In this document: positions 51,305 to 60,475 of the stretch, piece after piece
Position numbering within the stretch: the first letter of the stretch is position 1
How the letters are laid out: each line of letters starts with the position of its first letter
Assembly (NCBI GenBank): GCA_023409265.1
Contig: JAEYHZ010000007.1
Coordinates: 19,777-83,776 of the forward strand
From: Bacillota bacterium
GTDB taxonomy: Bacteria; Bacillota; Clostridia; Acetivibrionales; DSM-1351
Direction of reading: 5' to 3'
DNA: 64,000 bases
Position numbers and translations under genes: made by a program
The notes under the pieces: generated by a model
The model's database searches: none
The model's input: only the letters and a program-made list of their open reading frames with translations
What the model was told of the DNA's origin: nothing

Positions 51305-53767
51305 ATGAGCATAAAACCTGATTTCGCAGGTCAGTATTCATCCATACAGGGTGAGCTCTTAATATGTGAAGGTGATAGAACGTCCTCAATAGTGTTGATG
51401 CTAAAAGGTAAAATCGATGTCTTCTTGTCCCCTTTTGATGATATTTTTAACAAAAATGAGTCACTAATATCAAGAAGCTGCCGTTTATTTACTCTTGATC
51501 AAAACACCTTTTTAAGTATAAATGACGTTTTAAGAAACGGACAGAATTCATTCAGCCTTCTTGCAAGAGAAGCCTGCAGTCTTTATTGTTTTCCTGCAAG
51601 TTCATCGGCCGGAATAAAAAGTATAATTTCTACACAGAAGGATTACTCCGCTTATCTGGTAACCTCTTTGGCAAACCTGATAGATTTGAGTTATACTGCC
51701 TACCAGAAGCTGCTTCCTATCTGTAACGGTATAGACGCCCTTACGAAAAACCTTTTGATTTATTATTGGGCCATTAAAGATAAATTTTATTTTAAGTACG
51801 ATCCTGATATTGAAGTTTTAAATTCATACCAGAGTATTTATGAAAACCTGAAAAACGATGGCTATAAATTCTTTCCACTGGATTCAGATACTTCATTTAC
51901 AAAAGATATGGCTGATGCTGAATCCGATAATTCATCAGAATTGGATACTTCAAGTATTGAGTATTTTTCCAGACTGTTGAATGTACCAATGGAAAATAGA
52001 AAGAGTTTTTTCAACAGCGATTATTATGTATGTGAATATCATATTCAAAGGGGTTCAGAAATATTGGACTCAATAATTGCAGAAATAAAGAATATTTTTG
52101 CCGTCCTTTGTAAGAATATGGAGCTTTTATACTTATCACCAAATAATCTCCTTTCTACATATGGCAGAATTACTACCGATTCCAGGGATGATAAGGAAGC
52201 TGCATTAAACATACTTAATATTTTAAATCAGGCCGTTGATATTACAAGTCAGAGTATAGACAAGCTTCAGAATGAATTTGACTGCTTCACAAATATTGAT
52301 ATTCAGGAATTCAACAGCCTTATTGACAATATAAGGTCTAAGGCTTCAATTTCTTCTGTTCCAGCAAGCGCAGCCGATTTGTCAATAGGCTCGGAGCTGC
52401 CTAATGAGCTTGAGAACAGTTTGGAAAAAATAATGCAGTATTGCTCCTGTACTCAGGATAAAATTGACAGCTTGAACAGAAGACTCAGCCAGTTCAGAGT
52501 TCTTAAGGACAAAACCTCCACCGATCCTGAAATAAGGGATCTGCGTTCCTCAATTGCAACCGACTTTTTTATTTTATATGAAGAGGCTTTTAAGAGGACC
52601 CAGGTTGATAACAGCTGTCCAAAACTCATCAGTATGTTTTTAAATTTCGGGTATATGGATGAACGCCTTGTTACAAAGGAACAGGCTATCAGCCTTTACA
52701 GGCTGTGTGACAAGGAATATCCCTGTAATGATTTCTCAGTTTATAATGCAAAAAAATGGTTGGAAATGATATATCAAAATAAAAAGGATCCTTCCATCAA
52801 CGATTTCGGCCAGGATTACTATGATGTGTTCAGAGATATGAAAAAGAGGAAGATTGTAACTGATCAGGATAAACCGGCTTATGACCGTGATTTCAAGGCT
52901 AAAACAAACTTTGAAATAAATAATATGCTCAAGACCAATCAAAAGGTTTGCCATGGTCATATCAGCAGTTACTTCCCTGTTCTTCACAAGGATATAATCA
53001 CTCGTGACCTTGAAAAAGCGGTTGTTACGCCTGCAAGGCTTCAGCAGGCTATTAACAATATTTTGGCTATTGATTTTTCAATATTCTACAGAGAAATCTG
53101 GTATAAAAACGAACAAAAAGCCATTGAAAAAGAACCTATTATGAAGGAAATCCGCCCTGATATAATTATTGTCCCAACCTTCGGCTCAAGAGTATCCATG
53201 TGGCAGGAAATTACCGGCAAAGCCAGAAATACTCCTGGAAGATTTATAGTGCCTGCCTTTACTGATGAAAACCTAGCCGAAATGGTGTTAAAGCTTATCG
53301 GAGCCTTCCGTTGGGAGCTTTGCAGAACCATGATGGGAGTGGCCTGGAATGATATTACCGAGAAGTCTTTGACCTCAGAGTATACAGATTATATTCAGTT
53401 CTTTAAAAAGAATCATGATCTGACAGAAGAAGCAAAGGAAAAGATAAAGGTTCAAATACAGAAAAGCAGAAATGTTATGAGAGAAATCTTTACAAGTGAT
53501 TATGAAACCTGGATTAATTATGAGTCAAAAGGAATACTCAGACTAAACAAGCTGGCGCGTTCAATTCTTTTCCGCTATTGTCCTCCTCCAAAGGAAATGC
53601 GGAATGCACTTGCCAAGCAGCCTGCCTTCAGCGACCTGTTAATGCAGTTGAATACTTCGCGGGCTAAGACTGCAAAATCTCTTACTGGAAAATATGCAAA
53701 ATTATTTAAAAATGACCCTATAGATAAGGATATGGAAGCAAATCTTGTCTTCTACAGGGATATGTAA
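51305..53767 (+). CDS. Large cytosolic protein, function unknown (possible cNMP-binding-like N-terminus)
   Basis: 820 residues. GGAGAA precedes the ATG. The first 110 residues (GELLICEGDRTSSIVLMLKGKIDVF ... DNTFLSIND) have the rhythm of a cyclic nucleotide-binding beta barrel. The middle is helical with Ser/Asp-rich stretches. The last 250 residues (RPDIIIVPTFGSRVSMWQEITG, AFRWELCRTMMGVAWNDI, ILRYCPPPKE-like FRYCPPPKEMRNAL) look like a conserved domain I do not recognise. No membrane segments. Single-gene unit with its own terminator. Confidence 0.8.
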   Translation: MSIKPDFAGQYSSIQGELLICEGDRTSSIVLMLKGKIDVFLSPFDDIFNKNESLISRSCRLFTLDQNTFLSINDVLRNGQNSFSLLAREACSLYCFPASSSAGIKSIISTQKDYSAYLVTSLANLIDLSYTAYQKLLPICNGIDALTKNLLIYYWAIKDKFYFKYDPDIEVLNSYQSIYENLKNDGYKFFPLDSDTSFTKDMADAESDNSSELDTSSIEYFSRLLNVPMENRKSFFNSDYYVCEYHIQRGSEILDSIIAEIKNIFAVLCKNMELLYLSPNNLLSTYGRITTDSRDDKEAALNILNILNQAVDITSQSIDKLQNEFDCFTNIDIQEFNSLIDNIRSKASISSVPASAADLSIGSELPNELENSLEKIMQYCSCTQDKIDSLNRRLSQFRVLKDKTSTDPEIRDLRSSIATDFFILYEEAFKRTQVDNSCPKLISMFLNFGYMDERLVTKEQAISLYRLCDKEYPCNDFSVYNAKKWLEMIYQNKKDPSINDFGQDYYDVFRDMKKRKIVTDQDKPAYDRDFKAKTNFEINNMLKTNQKVCHGHISSYFPVLHKDIITRDLEKAVVTPARLQQAINNILAIDFSIFYREIWYKNEQKAIEKEPIMKEIRPDIIIVPTFGSRVSMWQEITGKARNTPGRFIVPAFTDENLAEMVLKLIGAFRWELCRTMMGVAWNDITEKSLTSEYTDYIQFFKKNHDLTEEAKEKIKVQIQKSRNVMREIFTSDYETWINYESKGILRLNKLARSILFRYCPPPKEMRNALAKQPAFSDLLMQLNTSRAKTAKSLTGKYAKLFKNDPIDKDMEANLVFYRDM

Positions 53768-53810
53768 AAGCAGTAAATGTTAAGATTAAATAAATGTTTT
53801 ACAAAATAAA

Positions 53811-53861
53811 ATGAGTATCGCAAACTGCCTTAAAGTTTCGTGCGATACTCATTTCTTTTTT
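53811..53861 (+). terminator. Terminator after the 820-residue protein gene
   Basis: Perfect 12-bp stem 53811-53822 / 53841-53852 followed by TTCTTTTTT. Confidence 0.85.
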
Positions 53862-53918
53862 AATTGCCATTCACAAAGGAAGACCTTCCATCCCCGTTTA
53901 ATCCGCGTTTCTCACTGC

Positions 53919-54302
53919 TCATGCTATTACAGCTACACACTCAATTTCTATCAGCACATCCTTTGGCAGTCTGGCTACCTCCACGCAGGATCTGGCGGGG
54001 TAATTCCCTGTAAAGTACTTTTTATAAACTTCATTGATAGCAGCAAAATCATTCATATTTTTAATAAAAACAGTTGTCTTAACAACGTATTCAAGTCCGG
54101 CACCGGCAGCTGCCAGCACAGCAGCTACATTCTTCAGCGCCTGTTCTGCCTGCTCCGCTACCCCTCCGGAAACAACCTCACCGCTTGCGGGATCCACAGG
54201 GATTGCACCTGAGGTATATACAAAGTTTCCGCATTTAACAGCCTGTGAATAAGGACCGATTGCAGCAGGCGCTTTTTCAGTAGAAATAATTTCAATACTC
54301 AT
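53919..54302 (-). CDS. ridA: RidA-family enamine/imine deaminase
   Basis: 127 residues, the normal length. AIGPYSQAVKCGNFVYTSG and the C-terminal PARSCVEVARLPKDVLIEIECVA (catalytic Arg104, and the Glu near 119) are the family signatures. The trimeric enzyme destroys reactive 2-aminoacrylate and related imines arising in amino-acid metabolism. Single gene, GAGGAG ahead of the ATG. Confidence 0.95.
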   Translation of the reverse strand: MSIEIISTEKAPAAIGPYSQAVKCGNFVYTSGAIPVDPASGEVVSGGVAEQAEQALKNVAAVLAAAGAGLEYVVKTTVFIKNMNDFAAINEVYKKYFTGNYPARSCVEVARLPKDVLIEIECVAVIA

Positions 54303-54407
54303 GCTAATTCTCTCCTCTATATCTATAAATATTTATATTTGTTTCAGTTAAAACATTTTTATTGATACAATTAACTCAAACATGTCATTCCATTGAATGC
54401 AAATGAC

Positions 54408-55706
54408 TTACAAATCCTCAAGCTGCTTATTCAATCTGATATGCTTGAAGCTTTTTCTGCCGGCAGCATAGTCTTCAACCACCTGTCCGTTCCCCATAAG
54501 CATGTATTTATAGCTCAACAAACCCTCAAGACCTACTGGCCCTCTGGCATGGAGTTTACTGGTGCTGATTCCTACTTCAGCACCAAAGCCGTATTTAAAG
54601 CCATCGCTGAACCTGGTTGAAGCGTTCCAGAATACATTACCTGAATCAACAAGGTTCATGAATTTTAAAGCGCTTAGCTTGTTTCCGGTCACAATAGTGT
54701 CAGTATGTCCGGAGCCATAGGTATTAATATGCTTTATGGCTTCATCAATACTTTTAACCACTTTAATCGAGATAGTATAATCCAGATATTCTGTAGCCCA
54801 ATCGGCATCGCTTGCAGCTTTTACCGGTATTATTTTCTGCGTCCCTTCATCTCCGTAAATTTCAACATTCTTTTTGTCAAGCTCTGCCTTTAGCCCGGGT
54901 AAAAACCCCTCAGCAATATCAGCATGTACCAGCAGGGTCTCAGTTGCATTGCATACAGCGACGTACTGGGTTTTCGAATCCACCGTAATTCTTATGGCCA
55001 TATCAAGTTCCGCATCCTTATCTGCATATACATGACAAATCCCATCTGCATGACCCATGACAGGTATTCTTGAATTGTCCATAATATAACGGACAAATTC
55101 GTTAGACCCTCTTGGAATAACCAAATCTATATATTCATCCATTTTCAGCATTTCATTTACATCATCACGGCTTTCAAGGAGTGTGATCCAGCCGTCAGGG
55201 AGACCGGCAGCAATAGAAGCCTCTTCAATTATATCTGTCAAAGCCCTGTTTGTTTCCTTCGCCTCTCTTCCACCCTTAAGAAGTACGCTGTTTCCACTTT
55301 TCAGACACAGCGTTGATATTTGGACAAGCGCATCCGGTCTGGATTCAAATATTATACCTATTACCCCTATTGGACAGGTTACCTTGTATAATTCCAAACC
55401 TTCGTCCAGCATTGTTGAAAGCATGGTTTTTCCCACAGGCTCCTCCAGCTTTATCAGGCTCCTGATACCTTCAACCACATCGTTTATTTTCTTTTCATCA
55501 AACTTTAGTCTTTTGAGCAGTGGTGCTGCCAGATTCTCTTCTTCACTTCTTTTTAAATCATTTGCATTGGCAGCAATCAGTTTCTCTGTATTTTTAATTA
55601 ATGCATCGGCTATAGCAGACAGCGCGCTATTCTTTGCAGCACCGTTCAGTTCAGCCATCCTCATTGAAGCCTCGCTGGCTTTCACACAAATTTGTTTTAT
55701 ATCCAT
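54408..55706 (-). CDS. proA: Glutamate-5-semialdehyde dehydrogenase (gamma-glutamyl phosphate reductase)
   Basis: 432 residues from the ATG at 55704-55706, with GGAG 6 nt upstream; in-frame ATG codons at 55718 and 55727 have no such site. FESRPDALVQISTLCLKSGN and LKGGREAKETN are ProA landmarks, and YVAVCNATETLLVH contains the catalytic Cys (about 252). It makes glutamate semialdehyde for proline synthesis. The usual partner gene proB is not adjacent. Confidence 0.96.
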   Translation of the reverse strand: MDIKQICVKASEASMRMAELNGAAKNSALSAIADALIKNTEKLIAANANDLKRSEEENLAAPLLKRLKFDEKKINDVVEGIRSLIKLEEPVGKTMLSTMLDEGLELYKVTCPIGVIGIIFESRPDALVQISTLCLKSGNSVLLKGGREAKETNRALTDIIEEASIAAGLPDGWITLLESRDDVNEMLKMDEYIDLVIPRGSNEFVRYIMDNSRIPVMGHADGICHVYADKDAELDMAIRITVDSKTQYVAVCNATETLLVHADIAEGFLPGLKAELDKKNVEIYGDEGTQKIIPVKAASDADWATEYLDYTISIKVVKSIDEAIKHINTYGSGHTDTIVTGNKLSALKFMNLVDSGNVFWNASTRFSDGFKYGFGAEVGISTSKLHARGPVGLEGLLSYKYMLMGNGQVVEDYAAGRKSFKHIRLNKQLEDL

Positions 55707-56082
55707 ACTTGTCTCCATTTCCGGCATAGGTTTTAACCATCGCCCGTGAAATTTATTTTTAGCACATTATAATTTACAGTTCTATGTGCTTTCGTGCCTA
55801 TACGGGTATGCACGCACAGCTTAATCAACATGGCTCAACCTCTGCGCAAACACTTTGCACAATCAATTTGTACTACTTCACTTTTGTATTACTATAACAC
55901 ATTAATATGATATAGTACACCTCGGTTTGTAACAAAATTATTATCATCTTTGACTGATTCCATGCACTATTCATCGCATAAGTTCAAGATGTAAATCTTC
56001 CGGCTTTGGACAAATCATAATCATCTTACCTTATGCTCATTTTAACGATGCAAAGTTGTCCTCAAAGACATATGTTTCCCCG
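55707..56082. other. 376-bp intergenic region between glpK and proA
   Basis: An imperfect hairpin at about 55788-55819 (TGTGC ... GCACA) lies just upstream of proA on the minus strand. A 17-codon frame at 55971-56024 is too short to support. No T-box or riboswitch recognised. Confidence 0.4.
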
Positions 56083-57636
56083 TTATATGTCCCACTTCAT
56101 TGAACGCTCTACTGCTTTCTTCCACTTAAAATATAATGCATCAAAATGCTTTTTATTATCAGAAGGCTGAAATACCTTATCCAGGTTCCAGCTGCCTGCA
56201 ATCTCTTCTTTGGAATTCCATATTCCAACACCCAAACCTGCAAGATAAGCAGCTCCAAGTGCAGTTGTCTCCCTTACTACAGGTCTTAAAACAGGAATGT
56301 TTAAAATATCCGATTGAAATTGCATAAGAAATTCACTGACGCTTGCACCACCGTCTACCTTCAGCTCGTTAAGCTCAATTTTCGAATCTCTTCTCATGGC
56401 TTCAAGCACATCACGGCTCTGGTAAGCTATGGACTCCAGTGTTGCTCTGATGATATGCTTTTTGTTAGTTCCCCTTGTCAAACCAATAATGATTCCCCTG
56501 GCGTACATGTCCCAATACGGGGCACCTAACCCTGTAAAGGCCGGTACTACATACACTCCTCCAGAATCCTCGACCTGTTCTGCTTCAATATCACTTTGCT
56601 GAGCACTTTCAATAATTCCCAGCTCATCCCTGAGCCATTGGATGGCAGCACCGGCGTTAAAAACGCTGCCCTCCAGGGCGTATTCCACCTGGTTGTCGAT
56701 GCCCCAGGCAATTGTGGTCAAGAGATTGTTTTTTGACTCCACGGGAGTTTTCCCTGTATTCATTAGAATAAAGCAGCCGGTTCCGTATGTATTTTTAGCA
56801 TCCCCCGGTTTAAAGCAAGCCTGGCCAAACAGGGCAGCATGCTGATCTCCGGCCATCCCGGAAATTGGAATTCCTGTATCTAAAATCTTTTTGATTTCTC
56901 TTTCCCTGTATGTCAGCTGGTCTTCAGTTTTGTTTTCTCTGGTTGAAAATTTAGTACGGGCACAGGTCCCCGAGGACGGAACAACTGAAGGAAGCATGTT
57001 TTCCGGTATATCAAGTTCTTTAAGGAGATCTTTATCCCACTTTAATTCATTTATGTTATACAGCATGGTTCTGGAGGCATTGGAATAATCCGTTACATGG
57101 AACTGTCCTCCAGAAAGATTCCAAACAAGCCAGGAATCTATTGTTCCGGCCAGCAGCCCGCCTTTTTGTGCTTTTTCCCTGGCCCCTTCCACATTATCCA
57201 GAATCCATTTTATTTTAGTCCCGGAAAAATAAGCATCTATTACAAGGCCTGTTTTCTTTTTTATATCAGCTACAAGTCCGCTCATTTTCAAGTCATCACA
57301 TATATTTGAAGTTCTTCTGCACTGCCAGACTACTGCATTGCATATGGGTTTGCCTGTTGACTTTTCCCACACAACAACCGTTTCCCTCTGATTTGTTATA
57401 CCGATGCAGGCAATTTGTCCGGGATCAATTGATGCCTCTTCAATAGCTCCGCACATAGCTTCCAGCTGATCATTGTATATCTCCGAGGCATCATGCTCAA
57501 CCCAGCCTGGCTGCGGGTATATCTGCCGTAAAGGAACACTTTTCATGCCGGCAATCTGGCCGGTTATACTATCAAACAATACAGCTCTCGAGCTTGTGGT
57601 TCCCTGATCAAGTGACAAAATATATCTTTTTTGCAT
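56083..57636 (-). CDS. glpK: Glycerol kinase
   Basis: 517 residues. LDQGTTSSRAVLFD at the N-terminus is the phosphate-1 loop, NQRETVVVWEKSTGKPICNAVVWQCRRT the glycerol-binding segment, and TYGTGCFILMNTG plus DGGASVSEFLMQFQSDIL the FGGY signatures. It phosphorylates glycerol to glycerol 3-phosphate with ATP. GGAGG precedes the ATG. No glpF or glpD beside it; single gene, divergent from the MerR fusion gene. Confidence 0.96.
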   Translation of the reverse strand: MQKRYILSLDQGTTSSRAVLFDSITGQIAGMKSVPLRQIYPQPGWVEHDASEIYNDQLEAMCGAIEEASIDPGQIACIGITNQRETVVVWEKSTGKPICNAVVWQCRRTSNICDDLKMSGLVADIKKKTGLVIDAYFSGTKIKWILDNVEGAREKAQKGGLLAGTIDSWLVWNLSGGQFHVTDYSNASRTMLYNINELKWDKDLLKELDIPENMLPSVVPSSGTCARTKFSTRENKTEDQLTYREREIKKILDTGIPISGMAGDQHAALFGQACFKPGDAKNTYGTGCFILMNTGKTPVESKNNLLTTIAWGIDNQVEYALEGSVFNAGAAIQWLRDELGIIESAQQSDIEAEQVEDSGGVYVVPAFTGLGAPYWDMYARGIIIGLTRGTNKKHIIRATLESIAYQSRDVLEAMRRDSKIELNELKVDGGASVSEFLMQFQSDILNIPVLRPVVRETTALGAAYLAGLGVGIWNSKEEIAGSWNLDKVFQPSDNKKHFDALYFKWKKAVERSMKWDI

Positions 57637-57741
57637 AAAGACCTCCTGTTGTATGTGAATAGTGAAGAATAAAAGTACTCCTCTATTATAATATATTTAC
57701 CCTCTGCCTCACACAATTTTGTAAATATTGATAAAAGTCCC

Positions 57742-57759
57742 GCAAATATGCATATTTGC
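57742..57759. promoter_or_regulatory. Perfect 18-bp palindrome in the glpK/MerR-fusion intergenic region
   Basis: GCAAATATG / CATATTTGC, fully symmetrical. A second inverted repeat (ACCTTG / CAAGGT, 57798-57821) lies between a TATAAT box (57789-57794) and the fusion gene. Either could be an operator. Confidence 0.45.
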
Positions 57760-57852
57760 ATATCAGAAATTATTATGTTAGGATTTATTATAATAGTACC
57801 TTGCCACTGCTTCAACAAGGTGTTGCGTGATAAAGCTTATATGGAGATTTAT

Positions 57853-59067
57853 ATGAAAATCGGAATGTTCGCTCAACAAAACAATGTAAGTATTGACACA
57901 ATCAGACACTATATGAACCTTGAATTAATTATCCCTCAGAAAATTAACAAGCAATATGACTTTGATTCACGATGCCAAAAGAATTTTGATGATATCATTT
58001 ATCTGAAAAGCCTTGGCTTTAACCTTGCAGAAATAAAAAATATATTTATGATAAAACAACTTGGAAAAATGACCTCCTTCCATCAAAATAATTATTATAA
58101 GGATATATTCACCAGTAAACTGGATACTGTCAATAAGGAGCTTGAGAATCTCAAAATTCATAAAAACATACTGGAAGAAGAAATATCAAGAATGGAATCA
58201 CCGGAGGAAATCCAACCTTTTACATCCGGTGTGGATCTCTCATGGCTCAATCTTATATGCTGCCGCCACTGTGGTGAATACATGGTTCTGAAAAAAGCTG
58301 TGGTTACTGATAATATGGTTATCAACGGGATGCTCAAATGTAAGTGCGGCTGCGAATATCTGATAAAAAACGGCGTATTGGTAATTGAAACTGAAGATTA
58401 TACCAAATCTGCTTTTCCGGATATAATGTCCTATATTCAAAATACAGATAACGAGTATTTAAGTAATATGTATAAAACGTTGGAATGGAACTATTCCCAT
58501 ATAGATTTTAAAGAATTCGAAGACAGGGTAATAATGGAGCTTGGCTGTGGGATAGGCTTTTTTCTCAGAAAAATATATAATGATTTGCCCGAAACCTCAG
58601 TTTATATTGCGATAGATAAAGATATTGATAAGATTAATTCTTTAAAAGCCATACTTGAAAAATCAACCTGCAGAAAAAATATTTTCTACATCAGCTGCGA
58701 TTTTTCCATGATTCCGCTGCACCCCAAATCAGTAGATGTAGTTTGTGATTATTCCGGTACAAGTAACTATTCCTTTGAGCATAAAGAGTTTTTATTAAAA
58801 ATTCTAAATAAATATTTTAAAAATCCAGTGTCTCTTTTAGGTTCTTATTTTATTTTCAGAAAATTTGGCCCCAACAGTGCTATTAAGCCTGATCACAGGG
58901 GTAATTTTCAGTTGGAACAAATTAAAGCACATTTAGAGGAAATGGGTTTTACCCGTATAGCCGACTACTCATCAGCCATTGTAACTAAAGGTGGAATATA
59001 TGAAGACTACTTCAACAGTAATGAAAAAGTCTATACTTATTCATTTAAAGGAAAAAGGTTGGGTTAA
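57853..59067 (+). CDS. MerR-family regulator fused to zinc ribbon and SAM methyltransferase
   Basis: 404 residues from the ATG at 57853, which has GGAG 8 nt upstream; a longer frame from 57748 lacks a site. Residues 1-70 are a MerR helix-turn-helix (MKIGMFAQQNNVSIDTIRHY), then a helical linker (to about 125). A zinc ribbon follows (CCRHCGEYM ... LKCKCGCEYL, about 138-175), then a methyltransferase fold with VIMELGCGIGFFL (about 226-238) and AIDKDID. The MFS gene downstream has a promoter with the 19-bp spacer of MerR targets. The methyltransferase may bind or modify the inducer. Stop codon lies in the loop of a terminator. Confidence 0.85.
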   Translation: MKIGMFAQQNNVSIDTIRHYMNLELIIPQKINKQYDFDSRCQKNFDDIIYLKSLGFNLAEIKNIFMIKQLGKMTSFHQNNYYKDIFTSKLDTVNKELENLKIHKNILEEEISRMESPEEIQPFTSGVDLSWLNLICCRHCGEYMVLKKAVVTDNMVINGMLKCKCGCEYLIKNGVLVIETEDYTKSAFPDIMSYIQNTDNEYLSNMYKTLEWNYSHIDFKEFEDRVIMELGCGIGFFLRKIYNDLPETSVYIAIDKDIDKINSLKAILEKSTCRKNIFYISCDFSMIPLHPKSVDVVCDYSGTSNYSFEHKEFLLKILNKYFKNPVSLLGSYFIFRKFGPNSAIKPDHRGNFQLEQIKAHLEEMGFTRIADYSSAIVTKGGIYEDYFNSNEKVYTYSFKGKRLG

Positions 59068-59080
59068 CCCAACCTTTTTT
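59052..59080 (+). terminator. Terminator overlapping the end of the MerR fusion gene
   Basis: AAAAAGGTTGGG (59052-59063) and CCCAACCTTTTTT (59068-59080) flank TTAA, which contains the stop codon; the T run completes an intrinsic terminator. Confidence 0.85.
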
Positions 59081-59113
59081 TATATTTTAAATATAATTTT
59101 TATTTTTTCATGG

Positions 59114-59144
59114 TTGATGTGGTGCGGGATCAATATTTTATAAT
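59114..59144 (+). promoter_or_regulatory. MerR-type promoter of the MFS gene
   Basis: TTGATG (59114-59119), a 19-bp spacer and TATAAT (59139-59144). A dyad TTGAT / ATCAA (59114-59133) lies within the spacer region. Extended 19-20-bp spacers with internal dyads are the hallmark of MerR-activated promoters. Confidence 0.65.
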
Positions 59145-59168
59145 AACTTCTGACATGGAGGAGTTATT

Positions 59169-60431
59169 ATGAGATTCAATTTTTTTAAACAAAAGGAATT
59201 ACTTAATATGGTGTTCTTCCTGACCGGAAGAACCATCTCAGTTTTATTTTCATATTTATATACATTTGCCTTAGGCTTGTATGTTCTGAAACAAACCGGA
59301 TCGGGCCTTTCCTTTGCTATTACTCTGTCACTGCAGATAATTCCGACAGTAGTATTTGGACCATTTGCAGGAGTACTTGCAGACAGGCTGAATAAAAAAA
59401 TAATTGTTGTAGCCACTGATGCTCTTAGCGGTTTTGTATTTTTACTGCTGTATTTTGTAAGCTATAACGGACTATCAATACCACTGATCTATTTGTCCAC
59501 CCTGTTAATTTCAATTTTTCAGACACTATACAATATATGCGTGGATGCAGCCATACCGGAGATAGTATCAAAAAATAATACAATAAAGCTGAACTCCAGC
59601 AGTAAGGTAATTGATTCAATCTCAGCCATAATAAGTTCGGGACTTGGCGGAATAATTTATTCTTTAACTGACATACGTACATTTATTCTTATAAATAGCG
59701 CATCCTTTCTTGTATCATCAGCCATTGGATGCCTTATAAAATTTCATCAGAAATCAAATGTCCCTGATATTAAGAGTAAAATGGATATTAAAAAAGATCT
59801 TATGGATGGTATGAAATTTATTAAAGAAACCTCATGGGTAAAAGATCAGATAATCACATTCTCTTTCTTTAACTTTATTATTTCCTTAGCGTACACCATC
59901 CCTATTCCGTATATTTTAAACTCCATTTACAGGCTTTCTTCCAGGAACTATGGAATTGTACAGTGTTTCATTCCAATTGGTATGATTGTAGGTGCTTTAA
60001 TGGTTAAAACAATAACGTGTAAAATTGATTATAAGAAACTCTTAATTATTAATAGTTTTTTAGCTTCGGGCTGCCTGTTTGCGACCGGAATTCTCCCTGC
60101 TTTTTCAAAGGATTTACTTCCTTCCATTATAGTACCTTTTTACGGATTTATATTTATTTGCATTGGAGCAGTAATCTCATTAATAGATATTCCACTAATT
60201 AATAATTTTCAGACTAATATTCCTGAACACCTGATTGGACGGACCTTAAGTATCAGTATAAGCATAATAAAACTAATAAATCCGGTAAGTTATATTTTAT
60301 CAGGAACTCTTATGAAGTTTTTGCCGGCATACTGGCTGCCTCTTTGTGCAAGTTTGATTTTTATAACAAAAATTTTATTAAAAAATATTGATGTTATCAA
60401 GCAAATAAAATCTATAAGCATGAAAAGTTAA
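59169..60431 (+). CDS. MFS-family efflux transporter
   Basis: 420 residues, about twelve helices. FGPFAGVLADRLNKKIIVVATDALSG (about residues 60-85) is the loop 2-3 signature of major facilitator drug exporters of the MefA/macrolide-type or related group, and RTLSISISIIKLINPVSYIL the second-half counterpart. GGAGGAG precedes the ATG. Downstream of, and probably activated by, the MerR-methyltransferase protein. Substrate unknown; possibly the same compound sensed by that regulator. Confidence 0.9.
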   Translation: MRFNFFKQKELLNMVFFLTGRTISVLFSYLYTFALGLYVLKQTGSGLSFAITLSLQIIPTVVFGPFAGVLADRLNKKIIVVATDALSGFVFLLLYFVSYNGLSIPLIYLSTLLISIFQTLYNICVDAAIPEIVSKNNTIKLNSSSKVIDSISAIISSGLGGIIYSLTDIRTFILINSASFLVSSAIGCLIKFHQKSNVPDIKSKMDIKKDLMDGMKFIKETSWVKDQIITFSFFNFIISLAYTIPIPYILNSIYRLSSRNYGIVQCFIPIGMIVGALMVKTITCKIDYKKLLIINSFLASGCLFATGILPAFSKDLLPSIIVPFYGFIFICIGAVISLIDIPLINNFQTNIPEHLIGRTLSISISIIKLINPVSYILSGTLMKFLPAYWLPLCASLIFITKILLKNIDVIKQIKSISMKS

Positions 60432-60475
60432 TAGGTTAAACTCCATAGCTTACCGGCTAATTAAAGCAAAACCTT

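Noticed and set aside
54408..55706. proBA operon
   Set aside because: Only proA is present; no glutamate 5-kinase gene is adjacent on either side.
55971..56024. 17-codon minus-strand frame between glpK and proA, possible leader peptide
   Set aside because: No run of regulatory codons (no Pro or Glu run) and no attenuator after it.
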